Below the pieces are notes generated by a model. That model saw nothing but the letters and a program-made list of their open reading frames with translations, ran no database searches and was not told where the DNA came from. Both the position numbers and the translations under genes were made by a program. Source: Leptospira perolatii (lineage in GTDB: Bacteria; Spirochaetota; Leptospiria; Leptospirales; Leptospiraceae). Taken from it: a DNA stretch of 29,144 nt. Where the stretch lies: the NCBI RefSeq assembly GCF_002811875.1, contig NZ_NPDZ01000020.1:1-29144 (forward strand), in the 5' to 3' direction. The stretch's first letter is position 1; each line of letters begins with the position of its first letter. Positions 21,652 to 29,142 of the stretch are shown piece after piece.

Positions 21652-24435
21652 TTAGAATCTAAGTTCTATTCCAAAATTTATGAACGGAATCTTATTTTTT
21701 CCCGCCTCGAAACCGTTTGAATTGATATAAGAAGTCTTAGGATTTTTCCCAGGTATATAAGGTACAAAGGCGATTAAATCACCGTTACTAACTGCGACCT
21801 GATTTCCGGTGATATTTACCAGTTCCAGGTAAAGAGTCATCTTTCCCCATTCAGTAGGTATGAATCTGTCGATTCTTAGATCGATTTGGTTGTATTGAGG
21901 AAGCCTCGCTGATCTACGGAGGTCAGAGTAAATAGGTGCGTAGAAAGTAATCGGACTGGCTCCGGGAGGAGGTGGTGGAAGAGGAGGCAGCCCGGCTCCT
22001 CCGCTCACGAGATCAATCACCTTTGAGTCAACGATCGGAGTATATGCATAATTTGTTAAATACGTAAATCTAATACCAATTTGACTGATATTTTTGTATT
22101 TCCACCCAGCGACTAAACTCAAAACGTGGGTTCTGTCCAAGTCATAGAGCTCTTCTTTGGAATTCTTAAATAGAAACTCCGTAGTTCCATCTTTATATAC
22201 ATTCGTATAGAAATAACGGCTTACGTCCTGAAACGCCAACTCTTTTCCAAGGTGAGCTGCAGTTCTGGCCATCTGCTCTTGAAAAGTAAGGTCGGGCTGG
22301 TTCCTATTTCGCTTAGAGACAGATTTGGTATAAGATAACCAGAAAAACAGACCGGTCTCGTTAGTTGGCTCTTTTTTTAGAAAGACTTCGATTCCTTCGG
22401 AAAATCCGGACATAGAATTTGAATATCGTAAATTGTGCGTTCTATATAGGGAAGGATCTGAATTAGGATTTAAAAACTCTAATTTAAGGTCCCGGTTCCT
22501 AGAAAACGGATCTTGAATATACGGATCTTCTACTACAAGATTTTTGAATGTGTTTCTAAATCCTTCTATCTTTAGGTTCCAAAGCTCGCTAATTTTTTGC
22601 TCAACTCCGATCTCGTAATGATCTGATTCTTCCATTTTAAGGTCAGGGTTCCCGGTTTTTACTGAATATCTACTTACGTCGCTCGGAGCCTGGTAATGCT
22701 TTCCATAACCCGCAAATAGTCTTGAGTTCGTGGGTTCGATTTCTTGACTAAAGGAGATCCTTGGAGCAGTTTTCCATTCTCCGGATCGATCGTAGAATTC
22801 TCTGCGAACCCCCAGATTTAAATTCGAGTTTCGTATTCTGAATCGATTCTCAAAAAAAGTACCTATCTGTCTTGTTTTTGTAGTATCTCCTTCTAAGACC
22901 GCACCGGTAATCGGGTCAGAAAAAATTAGGTTCTGTATATCGGTATAACGTGGGCTCGGATTGTACTTCGAAATATGACCTTTAAATCCGGAAAGTGTTT
23001 CTCTATACTGACCTCCGAAAGAAATTTTCCAGGTATTCTTTAAAATTTCAAAATCGGAGACGTTTTCAAAGTATCTCAAATCATAAAAGAAATCATTTCG
23101 AATCGTATTGATTTTTTCGTAAACGGAGGTGATGGTGCTCCTTTTTGCAGGATCTAATTCGAGCATTTCTGTGCTGTCTTCCGTAATTTCGGTAAAATAG
23201 TTTCGTGCTAAATTGAATACAGAAGTTAAACGCTGGATAGGTTTCCAGATATACTGCAATCCCTCTGTATGAAAATTTCTCTCTAGCTTAGAAGAATCAG
23301 GAAGTCCTTGAAAGCCAGCTTGTGCGGCTTGCTTCGGGCTATACTGTTCCAACGATTTAAAGGGATATCTTCTGTCTTTTGCTCCAAAAGCGTGGAGGGA
23401 AAAGGAATGTTCCCGATTTAACTCCCAAGATAACCTTGTTTGAAAATCACCGAAGTCGGATACCAAGGTTTTACCTGGCAGTAAATCGGGAACCCGGGAA
23501 AGAATTACGTTTGGATAATATTTTCTTCCTGATACGGAGACATTCACTTTTTCATTAATATTTTTGTAAAAATACGCATCCGTCAAAAAGGCGTTAATGT
23601 TAATTACGCTCAAATCCGATTCCCTTTTGTTTGGTCCTTCTATATTGATAATTCCTCCGGTTGCAAATCCGTATCTTGCCGAATAAGCTCCAGAATATAT
23701 TTCTAATGTTCGAATTGCATTGTTATTGATGACGGATGATAATCCATCCGCGTGAAAGGGGTAGGTTAAAGGCAACCCGTTGAAAAAAAATTGGTTCGCC
23801 CTGGTTCCAGCGCCTCTCATTACCAGAAATCCTCTTTCGCTGTTCGGTTGATCTGGACTAGTTAGCACACGTGATCTAGTTAAACCTGTAAGCGCTGATT
23901 GAAAACTTGAACCGGTGTATGTCTGAAAGAGAGGCGTAATTCCCGGTAAAGACTGTATTGCTCTGACCGCGTCCCCATATCCTCCGGGCATTCTCACCGC
24001 TTCTTCCTGGCTGATCGAATAGGAAGGAGGCAAACCTTCTCTTTTGCCGATCACATTGATTCCATTTTTTTGCGAGTTAGTTTTTTCTCTTTTTTGAATA
24101 TTGATTTGCTCAAAATTAGAACTTACAGTCGCGATTCGCTTTAGCTGCTCCTGTGAATAGAATAGCACTATAACTTCGTACTTTCCTGCCTGAGGCAAAA
24201 TAAACTCCGCGTTAAAATCTTCTCCGATCACTTTCTGGTCAAAAAAACCTTCCCCCTTGACGGATATTTTTAGGGGCTTATCATCTGGCGAAACGACGGA
24301 AATTCTTAAGACTGTTTTGTCTTTGGCTGTAACCGGTTCGGTTGCGGCGGAAAAGACAGCGCAATATATGAGTATGAATTTGTAATTTATAAATTTATTA
24401 TATACTATTTTAAGCTTCTTGTTTCTTTGGACCAT
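21652..24435 (-). CDS. TonB-dependent outer-membrane receptor
   Basis: A 927-residue outer-membrane transporter driven by TonB-ExbB-ExbD, importing an iron complex, vitamin or other scarce nutrient. After a signal region (about residues 1-38) comes a PEGA/carboxypeptidase-regulatory-like beta domain (about 40-115). The plug domain starts near 'SYSISQEEAVRMPGGYGDAV' and continues with 'RGFLVMRGAGTRANQFFFNG' and 'IYSGAYSARYGFATGGIINI'. A beta-barrel fills the rest and ends in 'FINFGIELRF', the usual C-terminal aromatic insertion signal. A poly-proline loop ('GLPPLPPPPPGA') lies near residue 815. AAGG is 6 nt before the ATG. The substrate is not clear. No fur, tonB or ABC-transporter genes are adjacent. 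Confidence 0.92.
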   Translation of the reverse strand: MVQRNKKLKIVYNKFINYKFILIYCAVFSAATEPVTAKDKTVLRISVVSPDDKPLKISVKGEGFFDQKVIGEDFNAEFILPQAGKYEVIVLFYSQEQLKRIATVSSNFEQINIQKREKTNSQKNGINVIGKREGLPPSYSISQEEAVRMPGGYGDAVRAIQSLPGITPLFQTYTGSSFQSALTGLTRSRVLTSPDQPNSERGFLVMRGAGTRANQFFFNGLPLTYPFHADGLSSVINNNAIRTLEIYSGAYSARYGFATGGIINIEGPNKRESDLSVININAFLTDAYFYKNINEKVNVSVSGRKYYPNVILSRVPDLLPGKTLVSDFGDFQTRLSWELNREHSFSLHAFGAKDRRYPFKSLEQYSPKQAAQAGFQGLPDSSKLERNFHTEGLQYIWKPIQRLTSVFNLARNYFTEITEDSTEMLELDPAKRSTITSVYEKINTIRNDFFYDLRYFENVSDFEILKNTWKISFGGQYRETLSGFKGHISKYNPSPRYTDIQNLIFSDPITGAVLEGDTTKTRQIGTFFENRFRIRNSNLNLGVRREFYDRSGEWKTAPRISFSQEIEPTNSRLFAGYGKHYQAPSDVSRYSVKTGNPDLKMEESDHYEIGVEQKISELWNLKIEGFRNTFKNLVVEDPYIQDPFSRNRDLKLEFLNPNSDPSLYRTHNLRYSNSMSGFSEGIEVFLKKEPTNETGLFFWLSYTKSVSKRNRNQPDLTFQEQMARTAAHLGKELAFQDVSRYFYTNVYKDGTTEFLFKNSKEELYDLDRTHVLSLVAGWKYKNISQIGIRFTYLTNYAYTPIVDSKVIDLVSGGAGLPPLPPPPPGASPITFYAPIYSDLRRSARLPQYNQIDLRIDRFIPTEWGKMTLYLELVNITGNQVAVSNGDLIAFVPYIPGKNPKTSYINSNGFEAGKNKIPFINFGIELRF

Positions 24436-24645
24436 GATGACCTTAGGACCTAGGCTGGAAGTTTTAGGTTCACAGTCAAAAAAAAGGTAGGAAAATTTTG
24501 TTAATACAGCATTAGTCGATTAACGTAGTATAGGCGAAAAAATTGACTTAAGATAATTTTCGAATTGGTTCGAAGGAAATACCTAAGTTAAAATAGAAAT
24601 TCGGATTTTCGGAAATTTTCACGAGACTTTTGGCGGAGTTACTCA

Positions 24646-24765
24646 ATGCGATGGATAGAATTATCTAAGGATATCGCTGGAATTGCCAAAGTACCACTTT
24701 ATAGAAATTTCGAATCTGGAACAGTTCGGTTGATTGATGGTTCTAAGGGAGAAGGTGGATTGTGA
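24646..24765 (+). CDS. possible 39-residue small protein
   Basis: An ATG-to-TGA frame of 39 codons (MRWIELSKDIAGIAK...) with GGAG 7 nt before the ATG. The composition looks protein-like, but there is no signal sequence or known motif. It may be a real small protein, a remnant of a longer gene, or chance. Confidence 0.25.
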   Translation: MRWIELSKDIAGIAKVPLYRNFESGTVRLIDGSKGEGGL

Positions 24766-24783
24766 CTTGAGATTTGCTGAAGA

Positions 24784-24820
24784 AAAGAAAACACCCAGGG
24801 AGAGAAATTCCCTCCCTGGG
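24784..24820 (-). terminator. terminator of the Cys-rich secreted-protein gene
   Basis: CCCAGGGAG (24794-24802) and CTCCCTGGG (24812-24820) are a perfect 9-bp inverted repeat with a 9-nt loop. On the minus strand the hairpin is followed by TGTTTTCTTTTC. It lies 8 nt past the stop codon. Confidence 0.8.
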
Positions 24821-24827
24821 AGTGAAG

Positions 24828-25124
24828 TTAATTTCGGAGTAAGGAGACTAGGACATCCTTTTTGGTCTTGGAGTTTGTTCCTACGGCATCGCAGACATGA
24901 TAGTTAGATGCGCTTGGGCAGCTTCCGGTTCCACTAACCCGGCATCCTGCGTTTTCACATTTTTTCCTATTATCCCAGGTTTCTTCGCCATAGTATCTGC
25001 AGTAATCCCTGCAGGCATCACTCGAGCCTGAACCACAAAGGTAGCACCCGTCAGCAGACAAAGTAGCTGGCAGTGCCAAGGAAGTAAACAGAGCCAGAGA
25101 AGCTATGCACAAGAGTCGTTTCAT
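24828..25124 (-). CDS. small Cys-rich secreted protein
   Basis: A 98-residue exported protein. The signal peptide is 'MKRLLCIASLALFTSLALPA' with likely cleavage after 'TLSA', no lipobox at the cleavage site. The mature part has eight cysteines ('CYLCGSGSSDACRDYCRYYG', 'CENAGC', 'SCPS', 'HVC'), probably in disulfides. GGGTGA lies 7 nt before the ATG. It has its own promoter (25156-25184) and terminator, so it is monocistronic. Function unknown. Confidence 0.8.
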   Translation of the reverse strand: MKRLLCIASLALFTSLALPATLSADGCYLCGSGSSDACRDYCRYYGEETWDNRKKCENAGCRVSGTGSCPSASNYHVCDAVGTNSKTKKDVLVSLLRN

Positions 25125-25155
25125 TGTAAATCACCCAATTCATATTGAGCTGAAT

Positions 25156-25184
25156 AATTTATTTCCATTTTTGAAGTGGGTCAA
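25156..25184 (-). promoter_or_regulatory. sigma70-type promoter of the Cys-rich secreted-protein gene
   Basis: On the minus strand, TTGACC (25184-25179), a 17-nt spacer and TAAATT (25161-25156) precede the start codon by 31 nt. Confidence 0.55.
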
Positions 25185-25380
25185 GTGCTTTTTGCCCCCC
25201 AATTCTTCAAATTCAAAGGGTTCGGCTGGAAATAAGATTTTCGCAGGGGTCAATGCTAAATGAAGGTTCGTAAATTATAAAGTAAATTTCGCAATAAAAT
25301 AGAAAAATATTAAGTTAAATTTTAAAATATCTTTAATTAGTAATAAATAAATACGTTCATTATGAATATTTACTTTTCTG

Positions 25381-27714
25381 TTAGACAGAAACACGAGAAA
25401 AATCTTTTTCCCGGAAGGGGAGATACAATTGGTCATCGATCAAGGAATTGAAGTTCCAGAAGGAGGAAAATTCTACCCAAATTTCTTTAAAAGCGGAGAG
25501 TAAAAGCTTTCGATAAAAATCTACATCTATCTTTGGTGGTTTCTTTCTTGAGTTGGAATACATTTCTTCTTCGGTAATATATCGTATTCCTTTGGTTTTT
25601 GAGTTCCTATTCGAGACGATGTACCTTACTTTTTCTCCCGCTTGTACTTGTATGCCCATTTCACTGAGCTTATTGACGGAAAGAGCTGTAGCGTTGTCCA
25701 CCTCGTATTCTTCTGATTCTCTGGACGCGGTTTTTCGAAGCAGCAGATCTTCCCAGAGGACTTGTCCTTTTGCGAGCAAAGTATCATATTTTTGGAATAT
25801 TCTTAATATCTCCGATTCTGCGGACCTTAGTTCTCGAATGGTCTCTTTTCCTTTCATCCACTCGAGCATTTCGATTTGTGCGCTTTTGACAAACACAGGG
25901 AGATCTTTGCGCCGGGCACCGATTCCTCTGTACTTAAGTTCTCCCGTATTGAACCTTCCCATGTATCGATTGGCGACCGGCATTTCTGGATCCTGGGTCG
26001 AAGGGACAAAAACTACCCAGGAATAGATTCCATCTACGCTGATTTCTATATTCGTTTGTTTGAATATTTCAGAACAAATCTCGTCCAGTTCTAACTTGGA
26101 AAAAGCGGAGGAGTCGCTTTTTCGAATAAATATACTATCGGTAATTGCATGAATGAAAACATAGCCTCTTTCCTCGACGATTTCCTTTGCAGTCAGAAGT
26201 TTTTCCCGAGAAAACGCATTTACGCTTTCGTGACTTTCTAATCGTCCGAATTTTGCGTTTCTGTATCCTAAATATCCGAAGGAAGTGACGAGCATCCACT
26301 TAAGGCTGGCTTGTTTAGCTTTGTATTCTTCTGAGATCTTGCCCGTAGTTTCTTTTTCTCTTTTCTTATAGTATTTTCTCCTCTCTAATACGTGCTCCAA
26401 GGCTTCCGAAACCACTCCCAAGCGCTTGTTGCATATATGATAGCTGGCCTTTGGTACGACGGGAGCCGTAGGATCAGAGGAGCAGCAGGGACAGTTTACG
26501 CACTCCGGAGAAATATTGTGTAAAACCATTATGGTCGGATACATCTGAGCAAAATCCAATTGAGCCACATTTTCTGCGGTTTTTCCGTAGGAGACATCGG
26601 GCTGAAAAACCAAGCCGCCTTTATCTACTTCAAGTAATTGTAATGCAGTTTTGGGAGACTCTACTGCGCTTTTTTGCCAAGGAATTAGATAGCCTCTCCT
26701 AAACGCGACATCCGTTTCGATATAGGTAAGTGCTTTTCCTGTAGAAGCTCTGGCCATTCTTTGAACAGGCAATCTAGATAATCTTGCCAATTCGATAGTT
26801 CCCAGGAGTTCGGATTCTTTATATACAAAGCTATTGGAGGAATCGATATGCCATCTGCCGAATAAAGGATACGCCGGTGCTCTGAATACCATTACGCCGT
26901 ACGTATTGTAACTTGTGCCTTTTGTTACTATATTACGACGTATTGGAGCTGTAACGTCTCTGTCTAACGCAGGAACAAAGCCTATCTTTTGCGCCTGCGT
27001 AAAAATATAAGGGAGAATATACTGGTCTCCATATGCAGAAAGTATAATATCCGGATCTTCTTCCTTTAATATAATGTCTAGCTTTTCCAAAATGATTCTC
27101 GGATTCGTAGAATATAACTCGTGTATTTTGCTTTTTGTTTCAATGATGATTGGATTTTCTTTTCTGATACCGATTCGGTGATTTTGCTTCATGTACATCT
27201 GAATCGTTTTAAGGGAGGGTAGCTGATACTCCAGGTCCGTCGGAAGGGTTTCGGATTTTATCTGTTGTATTATTTTTCCTTGAGGCGTGTCATTATATTG
27301 AATTTGAAGCTTACAAAGTGGATACAATCCTTTTTCGTACATGTATCCGGTCGATACATCAATGTCTGAATGATAAATATCGAATTTCCCATAAAGAGCA
27401 TATAATTTTTTAGTAATCTTGTTGAGTATGGAAGGTTTGGAAATGATGAGTTTTAGAACAGGTACTGACCTATTTTCATAGAACAGCTTTCTGCTTTCGT
27501 ACAAAGGAGGACTTGCTAGAGCATTCAATTGATAGAGACGACCGACTAGCTTTCTTAATAAATATTCTTCTCCTTTGGCATAAATGACAGGGCAATAAAA
27601 ATCGTGAAAAAGATGAGGATGTCCTTCGAAATCCTTTATCCATACGTACATTCTTTCTTCAGCGTGATATATATCGAATAGGTAACCTTCCGCTATTTGC
27701 GGTTGGTCATTCAT
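25381..27714 (-). CDS. diverged family-B DNA polymerase with lost exonuclease
   Basis: A 777-residue DNA polymerase of family B. The N-terminal part has the archaeal-PolB-like 'IYHSDIDVSTGYMYEKGLYP'. At the Exo I position 'LKTIQMY' replaces F-D-I-E-T, and at Exo II 'YGDQYILPYI' has Ile where the catalytic Asp should be (near residue 233); no YxxxD Exo III is seen. Proofreading should therefore be absent. Polymerase motif A 'DFAQMYPTIM' keeps Asp387. Motif B is K472-xxx-V-T-S-F-G instead of K-xxx-N-S-x-Y-G. Motif C is 'AITDS': the second Asp (526) is kept and the first is Ile. A Cys cluster (405, 408, 410, 411, 428) lies between A and B. ATG 27714 is chosen (AAGGG 11 nt upstream), overlapping the upstream gene by 8 nt. 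It is probably an error-prone translesion polymerase. Confidence 0.9.
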   Translation of the reverse strand: MNDQPQIAEGYLFDIYHAEERMYVWIKDFEGHPHLFHDFYCPVIYAKGEEYLLRKLVGRLYQLNALASPPLYESRKLFYENRSVPVLKLIISKPSILNKITKKLYALYGKFDIYHSDIDVSTGYMYEKGLYPLCKLQIQYNDTPQGKIIQQIKSETLPTDLEYQLPSLKTIQMYMKQNHRIGIRKENPIIIETKSKIHELYSTNPRIILEKLDIILKEEDPDIILSAYGDQYILPYIFTQAQKIGFVPALDRDVTAPIRRNIVTKGTSYNTYGVMVFRAPAYPLFGRWHIDSSNSFVYKESELLGTIELARLSRLPVQRMARASTGKALTYIETDVAFRRGYLIPWQKSAVESPKTALQLLEVDKGGLVFQPDVSYGKTAENVAQLDFAQMYPTIMVLHNISPECVNCPCCSSDPTAPVVPKASYHICNKRLGVVSEALEHVLERRKYYKKREKETTGKISEEYKAKQASLKWMLVTSFGYLGYRNAKFGRLESHESVNAFSREKLLTAKEIVEERGYVFIHAITDSIFIRKSDSSAFSKLELDEICSEIFKQTNIEISVDGIYSWVVFVPSTQDPEMPVANRYMGRFNTGELKYRGIGARRKDLPVFVKSAQIEMLEWMKGKETIRELRSAESEILRIFQKYDTLLAKGQVLWEDLLLRKTASRESEEYEVDNATALSVNKLSEMGIQVQAGEKVRYIVSNRNSKTKGIRYITEEEMYSNSRKKPPKIDVDFYRKLLLSAFKEIWVEFSSFWNFNSLIDDQLYLPFREKDFSRVSV

Positions 27715-27979
27715 GTTTCTCAACCCTTGATTCTATTTTTGCTAATTCGTTCTTTAAATGTGTAATTTCCTTTTTCAATTCGATCATCATCGACAAGAGC
27801 ATCGAGTCGATCGGATATGCGCTGGAAGCCATGACTCCTGCTTGGACTTGTAGTTTTGCAAATCTAATCAATTCATCGAAAATTTCTTGGTCAGGTTTGC
27901 GAAGTCCTCTACGAAATTCTTGGAGACTACCTTCCACATATTGAATTTGACGAGAGTAAGGTATAACTGTTCTGCCCAC
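27707..27979 (-). CDS. small helical/coiled-coil protein of the polB cassette
   Basis: A 90-residue, largely helical protein. The C-terminal third ('LLSMMIELKKEITHLKNELA') is a heptad-like coiled coil, and the middle has a helix 'DQEIFDELIRFAKLQVQAGV'. I do not recognise a named family. The start is GTG, chosen because a strong AAGGAGG lies 5 nt upstream. It begins 11 nt after the RadA-like gene stop, and its own stop overlaps the polymerase start by 8 nt, so all three are translated from one message. A linking or oligomerising role between the RadA-like protein and the polymerase is an inference from position. Confidence 0.8.
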   Translation of the reverse strand: MGRTVIPYSRQIQYVEGSLQEFRRGLRKPDQEIFDELIRFAKLQVQAGVMASSAYPIDSMLLSMMIELKKEITHLKNELAKIESRVEKHE

Positions 27980-27990
27980 AAGCTCCTCCT

Positions 27991-28629
27991 TTAAAAATCT
28001 CCCAGAAATCCCATGGTAGGAGAAATCTGCTGCGAAGATGTTTTTCTTGTTTTAAGATATGCATAACCTTTCTCTACTCGTAGTTCCCAGAGATCAGAAG
28101 TAATTTCGGCTAGTTTAGGAAACAGAAGTCGAAATGTTGGATGCGAATAATTTAAAGATTCAACGATTAAGATCGGATAATTCAAAGAGTGTAGATCATC
28201 TAACAATATGAATAACTTATTTAAAAGAAATTTTCCTTCGTCTTCTCTCACGTCTGGATCAAAGAACTGTTTGCAAGGAGCTAGGAAAAAATAGATCGTG
28301 TTTCCGTCCCATTTATTCTTGGAAATATCTTGCACTGAATCTAGAATTTGATAAGGAGTGAAAGCTCTTCTCACTATGATCTGCTCTAAAAGAGGTTCAG
28401 GCGGGATATTTCTCCTTCGGGCTTGCTCGGTCAAAACGAATGGATTGAATCGAATCGCGCAGTCTAAATTGAACACGATCAAACCAGACGCTGCGAAATT
28501 ATACTCCCAGAGCAGGGCTAGATTATAAATCCCTTCCTTGCCGGTCAGCATCCCGATTCCCTTTTTGTCCCAATCCAGCGTTGGCTGGTAGAGTTCGTCT
28601 TTTACGGAATATTCGATCGAGCGAGACAT
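27991..28629 (-). CDS. RadA/RecA-fold protein with degenerate ATPase motifs
   Basis: A 212-residue protein that aligns by eye with the core of RadA/Rad51/KaiC-type ATPases. 'FNLDCAIRFNPFVL' (53-66) matches the family's I-D-T-E-G-x-F-R-P-x-R strand, and 'RRNIPPEPLLEQIIVRRAFT' (72-91) matches the next helix and 'NI-x-V-A-R-A' strand. The P-loop is eroded ('GIGMLTGKEG': spacing wrong and Glu instead of Thr/Ser), and the Walker B strand 'IYFFLAPCKQ' lacks its Asp. ATP hydrolysis is therefore unlikely. There is no N-terminal HhH domain or zinc finger. It is the first gene of the cassette, placed like the RecA-like ImuA in imuA-imuB-dnaE2 operons. No clear Shine-Dalgarno precedes the ATG. Confidence 0.75.
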   Translation of the reverse strand: MSRSIEYSVKDELYQPTLDWDKKGIGMLTGKEGIYNLALLWEYNFAASGLIVFNLDCAIRFNPFVLTEQARRRNIPPEPLLEQIIVRRAFTPYQILDSVQDISKNKWDGNTIYFFLAPCKQFFDPDVREDEGKFLLNKLFILLDDLHSLNYPILIVESLNYSHPTFRLLFPKLAEITSDLWELRVEKGYAYLKTRKTSSQQISPTMGFLGDF

Positions 28630-28636
28630 GCTATAC

Positions 28637-28665
28637 TTAATATATGATATGTGAATATATGTAAA
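28637..28665 (-). promoter_or_regulatory. possible promoter of the RadA-like/polB cassette
   Basis: On the minus strand, TTTACA (28665-28660), a 17-nt spacer and TATTAA (28642-28637) lie just before the start codon; a transcript would have almost no leader. The surrounding 40 bp are very AT-rich, with the inverted pair TATACTT (28632-28638) and AAGTATA (28664-28670) bracketing the core. The assignment is weak. Confidence 0.3.
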
Positions 28666-28681
28666 GTATAAATATGTTTAG

Positions 28682-28775
28682 AATAGAAATTTTCCGCTTT
28701 TTAAATGCATTCTGTCACTTAAGCGAGCTGTTTTGTTAAGCGAAAAGCGGACATTTCTATTATTATTGTCGCTTA
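28682..28775. repeat. long inverted repeat and TTAAGCGA boxes upstream of the polB cassette
   Basis: AATAGAAAT-TT-TCCGCTTTT (28682-28701) is mirrored by AAAAGCGGA-C-ATTTCTATT (28743-28761), 18 paired positions around a 41-nt centre. The centre and right flank contain TTAAGCGA twice in direct orientation 17 bp apart (28719-28726, 28736-28743) and once inverted as TCGCTTA (28769-28775). It could be an operator cluster or an RNA hairpin for the divergent space upstream of the cassette. Confidence 0.5.
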
Positions 28776-29032
28776 TCCGAATGTGTCTCCAAAGCGATTT
28801 ACCCTAAATTGAATCGGGAAACTTTTGGAGTCCTGATATATTATTAAAACAGAATATTCTGAATATTTAAATTGCGTAAAGAAAGGAATACGTCCAGAGA
28901 TCTGTCGGCAGATTTTTTTGGTCGCGGTGCAATAAAATTTGGGCTGTGAACGAGGATTCCGAAAGATTAATTTCAATTTAGGACTAAGTTGAAAATACTT
29001 TTGGATTCTCGAGAAAATTCCTTTTCCGAATA

Positions 29033-29050
29033 TTGTAGGAGCTCCTACAA
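29033..29050. repeat. dispersed palindrome, copy 3
   Basis: TTGTAGGAGCTCCTACAA is a perfect 18-bp palindrome, identical in its core to the copy at 167-186. The GC-rich motif follows 66 bp to its right. Confidence 0.75.
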
Positions 29051-29116
29051 GAAATAGCGGAAGAAAAATCGCTGGAAAAAAAGAGAGATTCTGTATATAC
29101 GGTCGACGATCGCTGC

Positions 29117-29142
29117 GGGTACCCGCCACCCACCCCCCACCC
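29117..29142 (+). repeat. GC-rich dispersed repeat, copy 3
   Basis: Starts GGGTACCCGCCACC and continues with a C-rich tail that differs slightly from copies 1 and 2. The minus strand has four or more G-runs of at least three within 21 nt, so it fits the G-quadruplex pattern. GCGGGTACCCGC (29115-29126) is a perfect palindrome at its left end. Confidence 0.65.

Larger units (their letters stand above)
24436..24827. other. 392-bp intergenic region with palindrome, short ORF and terminator
   Basis: The region upstream of the TonB-receptor gene. It holds TTCGAA-TTGG-TTCGAA (24559-24574), a possible operator for that gene; a 39-codon open frame at 24646-24765; and the minus-strand terminator of the Cys-rich gene. 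No larger gene is visible on either strand. Confidence 0.5.

Noticed and set aside
28719..28743. GTTAAGC core resembling an integron attC site
   Set aside because: No matching RYYYAAC partner with attC spacing, no integron integrase, and the neighbouring boxes are better explained as direct repeats.
28630..28780. LexA/SOS box upstream of the polB cassette
   Set aside because: I looked for a TTTG-N5-CAAA or other LexA-like dyad and found none convincing; SOS control is not claimed.
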